In this document: in pieces, positions 1 to 5,603 of the stretch
How the letters are laid out: each line of letters begins with the position of its first letter
How positions within the stretch are numbered: position 1 is the first letter of the stretch
NCBI GenBank assembly: GCA_016793565.1
Contig: JAEUMA010000332.1
Span: forward strand, 1-6,544
Direction: 5' to 3'
Source of the DNA: Rhizobiaceae bacterium
GTDB lineage: Bacteria > Pseudomonadota > Alphaproteobacteria > Rhizobiales > Rhizobiaceae
Length of the DNA stretch: 6,544 nt
Program-made: the position numbers and the translations under genes
Notes under the pieces: model-generated
Told to the model about the DNA's origin: nothing
Seen by the model: the letters and a program-made list of their open reading frames with translations, nothing else
Database searches by the model: none

Positions 1-266
1 AGCGTGCCGAACACCGCGCCGGCAGCACCCCCGGTGTTGGACAGGATCGCCGTGCCGGTCGCCTTGAAGGCGGCCTCGATGCTTTCCGGCGTCGCCGCCT
101 CGAGGCTTGCCAGCGCGGCCTCGAAGCCACGCCGCATGCCGATGCCGTGGTCGCCGTCCCCGATGGCTAGGTCGGCATCGGTCAGCACGTCGACCTGCTG
201 GATGACGCGTTGCGAGACGGCCTTGAGCATGTCCGTGGACTGTACGGTGTCGAGCGTATCGGCCAT
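1..266 (-). CDS. dhaL: Dihydroxyacetone kinase subunit DhaL (partial, N-terminal 88 residues)
   Basis: DhaL is the nucleotide-binding subunit of split dihydroxyacetone kinase. It passes a phosphoryl group to the substrate held covalently by DhaK, in the cytoplasm. I translated this by hand from the ATG at 266; the frame stays open to the left edge, so the C-terminal half (the family is about 200-215 residues) is missing. The diagnostic block is AIGDGDHG at residues 34-41. The Mg-binding aspartates would be D32, D37 and D39, with the same spacing as D30/D35/D37 of E. coli DhaL. It is followed by MRRGF (44-48) and the glycine-rich NTGGAAGAVFGT (77-88), which matches the nucleotide-binding loop of the family. 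The start lies 8 nt after the dhaK stop, and a TGAGG (273-277) that includes this stop serves as ribosome-binding site. The GDGDHG form resembles DhaL of DhaKLM-type enzymes more than fused ATP-dependent kinases, but this is a weak guide to the phosphoryl donor. Confidence 0.95.
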   Translation of the reverse strand, partial: MADTLDTVQSTDMLKAVSQRVIQQVDVLTDADLAIGDGDHGIGMRRGFEAALASLEAATPESIEAAFKATGTAILSNTGGAAGAVFGT

Positions 267-274
267 GGCCTGCC

Positions 275-1282
275 TCACATCCTGGAATAGCCGAGCGATT
301 CCGCCGGCATGTCGAGATAATGCTTGAGTTCGTCGTCGAGCTTCATGAGCGTGACGGAAAAGCCGGCCATCTCCTGCACCGTCAGCCAGGTGCCCACGTC
401 GGTACGGTGAACCTTGATGCCGCGCTGCTCGAGGATCTGGCGGATGCGCCGGTTGACGATCAGCATCTCCATCATGGTGGTGGCGCCGAGATTGTTGATC
501 AGCAGAGCCACCTCGTCGCCGCTTTTGAACGGCAGATCGTCGAGCAGCTTGCCCATCAGCTGATCGGCTACCGCGTCGGCCGGAGCGAGCTTCTGGCGAG
601 CGACGCCGGCCTCGCCATGCGCGCCCATGCCGATCTCGATCTCGTCGTCGGCGAGTTCGAAGGTCGGCTTGCCCGTCTCCGGAATCGAGCCGGCCGAAAC
701 CGCGACGCCGATCGAGCGGACGTTGGCGACCGCCTTTTTCGCGACGCGCTCGACCTCGTCCAGCGTGTCGAGTTCGGTGGAGGCGCCGCCGACGATCTTG
801 ATCATGTAGATGTCGCCGGCGATGCCCCGGCGGTCGTAGGTCCGCTCCGGCGGCGCCGCGGCGACATCGTCGGTGACGCGCACCGTGCGCACCGCGATGC
901 CGTCGTCCTCCAGCATCTCGGCGGCCATGTCGAAATTCATCACGTCGCCGGCATAGTTTCCGTAGAGGAACAGAATGCCCTTGCCGCGGTGGATCGCCTT
1001 GCCGGTCTCGTAGATGATGTCGGGAGACGGCGCCGCGAACACCTGCCCGCAGGCCGCGCCGTCGCCCATGTTCCTGCCGACGAAACCGTGGAACAGCGGT
1101 TCGTGCCCGCTGCCGCCGCCGATCAGCAGCGCGACCTTGCTGTCCGGCAGGTCGGTACGCACGATCGCCGCATGGCCGGGCAGTTTGCGGATGCGGCCGT
1201 CATTGGCGAGCACCAGCCCGTCGAGCATTTCGGCCACGACCTTCTTGGGGTCGTTGATGATTTTCTTGGCGGCCTTAGCCAT
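275..1282 (-). CDS. dhaK: Dihydroxyacetone kinase substrate-binding subunit DhaK
   Basis: DhaK binds dihydroxyacetone (or a similar short ketose) covalently through a histidine hemiaminal and presents it to DhaL for phosphorylation. The protein has 335 residues, within the usual range for stand-alone DhaK. GGGSGHEP at 55-62 gives H60, NYAGD at 109-113 gives D113, and GAHGEAG at 220-226 gives H222. The spacings 60-113-222 equal those of E. coli H56, D109 and H218, so all catalytic residues are present. NNLGAT (263-268) and the C-terminal AGFSVTLMKLDDE (306-318) also match the family. The usual GEPG after the nucleophile reads GEAG here. The ATG at 1282 has a near-perfect ribosome-binding site (AGGAGGAGG, 6 nt spacer) and overlaps the preceding small gene by 8 nt; dhaL follows after 8 nt. 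A tetrulose or other ketose kinase of the same family cannot be excluded. Family assignment is firm; substrate is inferred. Confidence 0.97.
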   Translation of the reverse strand: MAKAAKKIINDPKKVVAEMLDGLVLANDGRIRKLPGHAAIVRTDLPDSKVALLIGGGSGHEPLFHGFVGRNMGDGAACGQVFAAPSPDIIYETGKAIHRGKGILFLYGNYAGDVMNFDMAAEMLEDDGIAVRTVRVTDDVAAAPPERTYDRRGIAGDIYMIKIVGGASTELDTLDEVERVAKKAVANVRSIGVAVSAGSIPETGKPTFELADDEIEIGMGAHGEAGVARQKLAPADAVADQLMGKLLDDLPFKSGDEVALLINNLGATTMMEMLIVNRRIRQILEQRGIKVHRTDVGTWLTVQEMAGFSVTLMKLDDELKHYLDMPAESLGYSRM

Positions 1283-1472
1283 TCCTGTCCTCCTCCTCGG
1301 CCACGCGCTCGGGAATGTGGTCGAGCACCATGAAAAGCAGAACGCCCACGAGCAGCACGGGAAAGCCGTACACGAATATGTCGTGCGTGAAAGGCTGGCA
1401 CAGCATGGCGAAGCCGATCAGGATCAGCGCGCTGGCCAGCCGGTACAGGCGGTTGAGGGTCAGGGCGTTCAT
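1275..1472 (-). CDS. Small two-helix membrane protein of unknown function (65 aa)
   Basis: I do not recognise this protein. It has two hydrophobic stretches, about residues 12-28 and 32-50, joined by a very short loop (around QPFTHD, 26-31), so it should form a helical hairpin in the inner membrane. Arginines at 8 and 11 and the charged tail after residue 50 (acidic, with E60 E61 D62 near the end) suggest that both ends face the cytoplasm. Its ATG overlaps the ATPase B stop (ATGA), a GGGAG lies 6 nt upstream (1479-1483), and its end overlaps dhaK by 8 nt, so it is translated as part of the operon. From memory, rhizobial glycerol importer operons (glpSTPQV) also carry a small membrane protein of unknown role (DUF2160 type); this one may be an analogue, but I see no clear sequence match. 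It could be an accessory subunit of the importer or an anchor for the kinase; both are guesses. Confidence 0.85.
   Translation of the reverse strand: MNALTLNRLYRLASALILIGFAMLCQPFTHDIFVYGFPVLLVGVLLFMVLDHIPERVAEEEDRNG
1289..1297 (-). promoter_or_regulatory. Strong ribosome-binding site of dhaK
   Basis: The minus strand reads AGGAGGAGG, 6 nt before the dhaK ATG. It lies inside the last codons of the upstream small membrane-protein gene. It fixes the dhaK start at 1282 and suggests that dhaK can initiate efficiently on its own, besides being coupled to the gene it overlaps. Confidence 0.85.
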
Positions 1473-2575
1473 GCCGGGCTCCCGTCCTGCTGCGACAGCC
1501 GCCTGCCGGTCGCGCGGTCGAACAGGAAGCCGCCCGTCGCTGGCAGTACAAAGCCGCAGGCATCGCCCTGCTTCAGCGACGTCGTGTGCGGAACCACCTT
1601 GCGGAAGGATCCGGCCGCGGTTTCCACCTGAACGGCGCGCTCGAAGCCGCGATTGTCGAGCGCATAGACCGAGCCGGCATTTGCGCCCGGCGTTCCGGCG
1701 GCCGTAATCTCGATGTCCTCAGGCCAGACCCCGTACACAAGACCCTCGCCGCCCGCCCGGGCGACCTCGCCGAAGCCGGCAACGGGCATGCGCTGGGCGC
1801 TGCCCTTGATGGCGACGTGGCCGTCGGCGATCGCCGCATCGAAGAACGCCATCGCCGGGCTGCCGACAAGCTTGCCGACGAGAACGTTTGCCGGCAAAGA
1901 AAAAATCTCCTCGATCGTGCCGGACTGCTGTACCACGCCGCCGTCGATAATGCCGATACGGTCGGCGATGGCGATGGCGCCGTGGTAGTCGTGCGTGGCG
2001 TAAAGCATGGTCGAGCGGTCGCGCCGGTGGATGTCGCGCAGTTCCGCGCGCAGACCCTCGCGCAGCTTGAGGTCGAGCGCCGACAGCGGCTCGTCGAGCA
2101 GGAACAGCTTCGGCCGGCGTACCAGGGCGCGTGCGATGGCGACGCGCTGACGCTCGCCGCCCGACAGCGTGCCGACGTCGCGGTCGAGCAGATGCGAGAT
2201 GCGCAGCAGCTCGGCCGTGCGGCCGACGCGCCTGGCGATCTCGCCGTCGTCCTCGCGATAGGCGGGCGAACGCAGCGCGAAGGCGATGTTGTCCTTGACG
2301 TCCAGCACCGGCAAAAGATTGAAGCCTTCGAACACGATCGAGACGTCGCGGCTGGCGGGGTCGGCGTCGGTGACGTCGCGGCCGGCCAGATGCACGCGGC
2401 CAGCGTCGAGGTCGATGAGGCCGGCGGATGCCAGCAGCGTCGAGCTCTTGCCAGCGCCGGTCGGACCAAGCAGCGCGAAGATCTCGTTGTCGGCGACATC
2501 GAGGTCGAGCCCGCGCAATGCACCCTTGCCACGGTAGGATTTCCGCAGCCCTTCGAGGCGCAGCATGCCGCTCAT
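1469..2575 (-). CDS. ABC transporter ATP-binding protein (ATPase B), Q-loop Gln replaced by Glu
   Basis: This is a cytoplasmic ATPase subunit of the carbohydrate importer (CUT1/MalK-like), 368 residues. Walker A is GPTGAGKSS (37-45), the signature LSGGE (137-141) followed by RQRVAIARA, Walker B LFLLDEP (157-163) with catalytic E162, D-loop SALD (165-168), and switch histidine H195. Residues from about 235 to the end form the C-terminal TOBE-like regulatory domain. The odd point is the Q-loop: VFEGFNLLP has E83 where nearly all relatives have Gln. The codon is GAA at 2327-2329, one base from CAA. The start at 2575 is chosen because the ATG overlaps the ATPase A stop (ATGA) and has GGAGGAG 5 nt upstream; an open frame continues to 2857 but only inside the previous gene. 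ATPase B very probably pairs with ATPase A rather than acting as a homodimer, as in the GlpS/GlpT pair of rhizobial glycerol importers. Confidence 0.95.
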   Translation of the reverse strand: MSGMLRLEGLRKSYRGKGALRGLDLDVADNEIFALLGPTGAGKSSTLLASAGLIDLDAGRVHLAGRDVTDADPASRDVSIVFEGFNLLPVLDVKDNIAFALRSPAYREDDGEIARRVGRTAELLRISHLLDRDVGTLSGGERQRVAIARALVRRPKLFLLDEPLSALDLKLREGLRAELRDIHRRDRSTMLYATHDYHGAIAIADRIGIIDGGVVQQSGTIEEIFSLPANVLVGKLVGSPAMAFFDAAIADGHVAIKGSAQRMPVAGFGEVARAGGEGLVYGVWPEDIEITAAGTPGANAGSVYALDNRGFERAVQVETAAGSFRKVVPHTTSLKQGDACGFVLPATGGFLFDRATGRRLSQQDGSPA

Positions 2576-3663
2576 GGCCGCTCCTCCGCGACAACGCGCC
2601 GCCCGGTCTCGGCATCGAAGAACAGCAGGCCGTCTGGATCGAAATGCACGCGTCCCTCGCCCGCGGCCCGCTTGCCGCGCTTGTCGACGCCCTGATGGAT
2701 GGTGTCGCCGATCCGGAAGGTGAAGAACCTTTCGCGGCCGACCGAGAAGACGTCGTCGACGGCGATGTCCGAGCCCGCTCCGGTTTCGTCCTCGACCAGG
2801 TGCACGTTGAGCGGCCTGATCCCGAGCTTCAGCTTGCGGCGACTTTTCAGCGCCCAATCGGGCAGGCTGTGGCGTTGCGCCGTCAGCGTCACGCCGCTGT
2901 CGGCCAGCCTCAGCCCGCCGTCGACCGGCACGAGGTCGATCAGGTTCATCGACGGCGAGCCGATGAACTGGCCAGCGAAAATGTCGACCGGCTGCAGGAA
3001 GATGGAGTCCGGATCGCCGACCTGGACGATGCGGCTGTTGTTCATCAGCACGATTCGGTCAGCCAGGCTCATCGCCTCGCGCTGGTCATGCGTGACGTAG
3101 ATGGTGGTGACGCCGAGCTGGCGCTGCAGATGGCCGAGCTCCCAGCGCATCTCCTCGCGGAACTGCTCGTCGATAGCCGACAGCGGCTCGTCCAGCAGCA
3201 GCACCGCCGGATTGCGGATGACGGCACGCGCCAGCGCCACCTTCTGCCGCGCGCCGGGCGGCAGCGCGGCCGGATAGCGGTTGAGCTCATCGCCCAGCTT
3301 GAAGACGCCGGTGACCCATTCCAGCTTGCGCGCGATCTCCGCGCGCGGCGTTCCGCGCGCCTTGAGCGGAAAGGCGATGTTCTCGCGGATGGTGAGGTGC
3401 GGATAGAGCGAGACGAACTGGAACACCATGGCGATGTTGCGCTCGCTGGGCGACAGCTCGTTCACGCGCCGGCCGTCGAACAGCACGTCGCCGGACGTCG
3501 CCTTCACGAGGCCGGCGATGCAGCGCAGCGTCGTCGTCTTGCCGCAGCCTGACGGGCCGAGATAGACGACGAACTCGCCGTCCTTCACGGTCAGGCTGAC
3601 GTCATCGACGGCCTTGAAGGCGCCGAACTCGACACTGAGGTTTTTCAGCTCGATCTCGGCCAT
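2572..3663 (-). CDS. ABC transporter ATP-binding protein (ATPase A), degenerate signature motif
   Basis: This is the second cytoplasmic ATPase of the importer, 363 residues, MalK/UgpC-like. Walker A is GPSGCGKTT (36-44), the Q-loop is a normal MVFQ (Q82), Walker B is VLLLDEP (154-160) with catalytic E159, D-loop SAID (162-165), and switch histidine H192 in YVTHDQ. A TOBE-like C-terminal domain runs from about 235 and contains GIRPLNVHL (281-289). The signature that should read LSGGQ is LPPGA (134-138, bases 3250-3264), although the following RQKVALARA is intact. In rhizobial glycerol importers, one of the two ATPases (GlpT, as I recall its sequence) also has a broken signature and the partner keeps LSGGQ, so this looks like a functional asymmetry and not decay. 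The start ATG shares one base with the stop of the MalF-type permease (TGATG), and the end overlaps ATPase B by 4 nt. The upstream ribosome-binding site is weak (GGGCGAG), so translational coupling is likely. Confidence 0.95.
   Translation of the reverse strand: MAEIELKNLSVEFGAFKAVDDVSLTVKDGEFVVYLGPSGCGKTTTLRCIAGLVKATSGDVLFDGRRVNELSPSERNIAMVFQFVSLYPHLTIRENIAFPLKARGTPRAEIARKLEWVTGVFKLGDELNRYPAALPPGARQKVALARAVIRNPAVLLLDEPLSAIDEQFREEMRWELGHLQRQLGVTTIYVTHDQREAMSLADRIVLMNNSRIVQVGDPDSIFLQPVDIFAGQFIGSPSMNLIDLVPVDGGLRLADSGVTLTAQRHSLPDWALKSRRKLKLGIRPLNVHLVEDETGAGSDIAVDDVFSVGRERFFTFRIGDTIHQGVDKRGKRAAGEGRVHFDPDGLLFFDAETGRRVVAEERP
2581..2587 (-). promoter_or_regulatory. Ribosome-binding site of ATPase B
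   Basis: The minus strand reads GGAGGAG, 5 nt before the ATG at 2575 and inside the last codons of ATPase A. It decides the start of ATPase B against the longer open frame reaching 2857 and against the internal ATG at 2566. Confidence 0.85.
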
Positions 3664-4589
3664 CAGTATTTCTCGCCCATCTTGCCGAGGTGACGCACCA
3701 GGATCATCGACAGGCCGATGATGATCAGGAGCAGGATGACGGCCAGCGCCGAGGCCTCGCCCGTGTAGAAGTAGCTGAAGGCTGTCTTGGCCACGGCGAA
3801 CGACACCGTCATGGTGCTCGAACCCGGCCCGCCGCCGGTCAGCGCGAAGAACAGGTCGTACTGCTTGAAACTGTCGATCAGCCGCAGGATCAGCGCGATG
3901 AATAGCACCGGGGCCGACATCGGCAGCGTGATGCGGAAGAAGGTGTAGGCCGCACTGGCGCCGTCCACCTCGGCCGATTCGTAGATCGTCTCCGGAATGC
4001 CCCGGAACGCGGCGGTGGCGAGCAGGATGATGAACGGCGTCCACATCCAGGTGTCGGCGATCACGGCCGCCCACAGCGCGGCATTGGTCTGGCCCAGCCA
4101 GTCGATCTTCGGGAAACCGGCCGAGCTCACCAGGAAGTTGATGACGCCCCATTCCGAATTGAACATGTAGCGCCAGAGGAAGCCTACAACGACCGGCGAC
4201 AGCATCATCGGCATCATCAGCAGCGTGAAGACGAGGTCGCGCCCGCGAAAATTCTTCTGCAGCTGGTAGCCAACGAAGATGCCGATCAGCATCTGCAGCG
4301 CCACGCACAGGAACACGAACTTGCCGGTGAAGACGAAGCGGTCCCACAGTTCGGGGTCCGACAGCAGGAAAGCGTAGTTCTTGAAGCCGATCGGCTTCAT
4401 GCCCGCTTCCGGCCGCAGCGCGGAGAAGTTGAAGAAGGAATAGTAGACCAGCGAGAAGAACGGATAGGCGACCATGAACAGCAGGATGGCGAGCGTCGGC
4501 GAGAGGAAGCCGAAGATCATCAGCCGTCCGGAGGAGCGCTTCTTCAGCTCGGCCTGGCGGGTCTCGTGGGTGGTGGCCGCGGCGGTCAT
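3663..4589 (-). CDS. ABC transporter permease, MalF/UgpA type
   Basis: This inner-membrane permease subunit (binding-protein-dependent transport family, CUT1) has 308 residues. A charged cytoplasmic N-terminus (1-22) precedes about six transmembrane helices: near 24-49, 90-108, 119-141, 170-194, 223-240 and 280-300. The ATPase-docking EAA loop is at about 198-223 (IPETIYESAEVDGAS, then ITLP) and is close to consensus. LTGGGPGSST (250-259) is the hallmark that separates MalF/UgpA-type from MalG/UgpE-type subunits. The start at 4589 is chosen because the ATG follows the upstream permease stop by 2 nt and has GGGGAGG 8 nt before it. The open frame further upstream, to 4709, lies in the previous gene. 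It should form a heterodimer with the MalG-type permease and dock on ATPases A and B. Substrate cannot be told from the permease alone. Confidence 0.96.
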   Translation of the reverse strand: MTAAATTHETRQAELKKRSSGRLMIFGFLSPTLAILLFMVAYPFFSLVYYSFFNFSALRPEAGMKPIGFKNYAFLLSDPELWDRFVFTGKFVFLCVALQMLIGIFVGYQLQKNFRGRDLVFTLLMMPMMLSPVVVGFLWRYMFNSEWGVINFLVSSAGFPKIDWLGQTNAALWAAVIADTWMWTPFIILLATAAFRGIPETIYESAEVDGASAAYTFFRITLPMSAPVLFIALILRLIDSFKQYDLFFALTGGGPGSSTMTVSFAVAKTAFSYFYTGEASALAVILLLIIIGLSMILVRHLGKMGEKY

Positions 4590-4591
4590 GA

Positions 4592-5464
4592 TCAGCGCCT
4601 CCCCAGCACGCCGAAGGTCATGCCCATCAGCAGGTGCTTGCGGATCAGATAGAAGAAGATCAGCACCGGCACGATGAGCACCACGCCGGCGGCGCAGATC
4701 TGCGTCCATTCGATGCCGGTGGCGCCCGATGCGGCGGAGATCTTGACCGGCAGCGTCTTGGCCTGGGTGGTGGTCAGGATGGAGGCGAAGGCGAATTCGT
4801 TCCAGGCGAAGATGAAGCAGAAGCCGGCGGTGGCGGCGATGCCGCCCTTGACCATCGGCAGCACCAGCTTGGTGAAGGCGTACATGCGCGTATAGCCGTT
4901 GACGATGGCGATCTGCTCCACTTCCTTCGGCACGCCGTCGAAGAAGCCCTTCATGATCCAGGTGGCGAGGCCGACATTGGCGAAGATGGCGACCAGGATC
5001 AGGCCGGTGCGGGTGTCGGCGAGGCCGAGCCGCGCGAACATCAGATGGTAGAAAACCAGCACGGCGACCGGCGGCAGCATGCGCGTCGACAGGACGAAGA
5101 ACATGAAGTCGCCCTTGCCCAGAAAGTTGAAACGCGAGCAGACATAGCCGGCCAGCGTGCCGAGAAACACCGCGAGCGCAGTTCCGGTGACGGAGACGAT
5201 CACGCTGTTGACCAGCGAATCGAAGACGCCGACGGCCGATGCCGTACCCGCCGCGGCACCCACGCCGAACACGCTCTGGTAGCCGCTGAAGTCGGGCGTG
5301 AAGATCAGCTTCGGCGGCATGGCGAACAGGTCCATGCGGCTCTTCAGCGACGAGATGATCAGCCAGAAGATCGGGCCGAGATTGTAGAGCGTGTAGACGA
5401 TGAGGAGGCCGAACAGCAGCCAGCGGCCGGCATGGTCGATCGCCGATGTCTTGGATCTGGTCAT
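4592..5464 (-). CDS. ABC transporter permease, MalG/UgpE type
   Basis: This is the second inner-membrane permease subunit (CUT1 family), 290 residues. Hydrophobic helices lie at about 15-39, 83-107, 119-142, 154-171, 208-230 and 257-274. Family marks are LVNSVIVS (84-91), the helix beginning after the FNFLGKG turn (112-118), FIFAWNEFAFA (217-227) and the short basic C-terminus. The EAA loop (about 178-204) reads VPKEVEQIAIVNGY and ends in LVLP; it keeps the glycine (G190) but departs from the usual EEAA..DGA pattern. I chose the ATG at 5464, which gives a short polar N-terminus before helix 1. An ATG at 5491 would add 9 residues, and neither has a strong ribosome-binding site (AGGG about 6 nt before 5464 is the best). 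Unlike the genes after it, it is separated from its upstream neighbour by 139 nt. It precedes the MalF-type gene, the reverse of the most common order. Confidence 0.95.
   Translation of the reverse strand: MTRSKTSAIDHAGRWLLFGLLIVYTLYNLGPIFWLIISSLKSRMDLFAMPPKLIFTPDFSGYQSVFGVGAAAGTASAVGVFDSLVNSVIVSVTGTALAVFLGTLAGYVCSRFNFLGKGDFMFFVLSTRMLPPVAVLVFYHLMFARLGLADTRTGLILVAIFANVGLATWIMKGFFDGVPKEVEQIAIVNGYTRMYAFTKLVLPMVKGGIAATAGFCFIFAWNEFAFASILTTTQAKTLPVKISAASGATGIEWTQICAAGVVLIVPVLIFFYLIRKHLLMGMTFGVLGRR
4598..4604 (-). promoter_or_regulatory. Ribosome-binding site of the MalF-type permease
   Basis: The minus strand reads GGGGAGG, 8 nt before the ATG at 4589, within the final codons of the MalG-type permease. 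It supports the 4589 start over the longer open frame. Confidence 0.8.
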
Positions 5465-5519
5465 GACGGCCCTGTCGATGCGGGGGACCATGGGCGGCCC
5501 GCGATGGCTTGTGGCAGGA

Positions 5520-5544
5520 TGGCGTCCCGACAGCGGAAACGCCA
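5520..5544 (-). repeat. Short inverted repeat in the intergenic region
   Basis: TGGCGT (5520-5525) and ACGCCA (5539-5544) are exact reverse complements around a 13-nt loop. With only 6 bp this may be chance in GC-rich DNA. It could form a second, weaker hairpin in the leader of the permease gene. Confidence 0.35.
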
Positions 5545-5556
5545 GTCCGAAGGTCA

Positions 5557-5588
5557 GCCGGCGCGGGCGGTTCACGCCGCGCGCCGGC
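5557..5588 (-). promoter_or_regulatory. Strong GC-only intercistronic hairpin after the binding-protein gene
   Basis: Arms 5557-5565 and 5580-5588 are a perfect 9-bp inverted repeat (GCCGGCGCG / CGCGCCGGC). The stem continues with 4 more pairs (5566-5569 with 5575-5578) after a single bulged base at 5579, closing on a 5-nt loop (5570-5574). That gives 13 G-C pairs in total. It starts 15 nt after the binding-protein stop. The transcript after it (TGACCTTCGG...) has no U tract, so it is not a standard Rho-independent terminator. Known precedent is the malE-malF intercistronic region, where hairpins protect the upstream mRNA and give an excess of binding protein over membrane subunits. The same role is inferred here, possibly with partial termination. 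Confidence 0.7.
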
Positions 5589-5603
5589 CCGGGAGGATGC
5601 CGC

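Larger units (their letters stand above)
5465..5603 (-). other. Intergenic region between binding protein and first permease
   Basis: This 139-nt stretch is the only real gap in the window. It holds a strong hairpin (5557-5588), a weaker inverted repeat (5520-5544) and a poor ribosome-binding site for the permease. I see no convincing promoter in it, so the downstream genes are most likely expressed by read-through from a promoter beyond the right edge. Confidence 0.6.

Noticed and set aside
320..1333. Long plus-strand open frame (337 codons) opposite dhaK
   Set aside because: It is in exact codon register with dhaK on the other strand. Antisense stops in that register require TTA, CTA or TCA codons in the real gene, which are rare in GC-rich genomes, so such shadows arise automatically. 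The translation is low-complexity and rich in Arg, Ala, Asp and His.
1586..2695. Long plus-strand open frame opposite ATPase B
   Set aside because: It has the same register relation to ATPase B, with no recognisable domain, against a clear ABC ATPase on the minus strand.
1469..2857. ATPase B with a 94-residue N-terminal extension
   Set aside because: The extension overlaps the conserved C-terminus of ATPase A in another frame, is Arg-rich without domain features, and the ATG at 2575 has a strong ribosome-binding site and an ATGA overlap.
3069..3290. Small minus-strand frame inside ATPase A
   Set aside because: It is an alternative frame of the ATPase A coding region with Arg/Ser-rich sequence and no ribosome-binding site; no independent support.
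2428..3552. Long plus-strand open frame opposite both ATPases
   Set aside because: It is in codon register with ATPase A and its translation resembles no protein family; it is a shadow frame.
2572..4347. ATPase A fused to an upstream extension up to 4347
   Set aside because: The extra 228 residues are an out-of-frame reading of the MalF-type permease. The ABC domain starts right at the ATG at 3663.
5557..5588. Hairpin as a full Rho-independent terminator
   Set aside because: No run of T follows the stem on the minus strand, and the genes downstream clearly belong to the same transporter.
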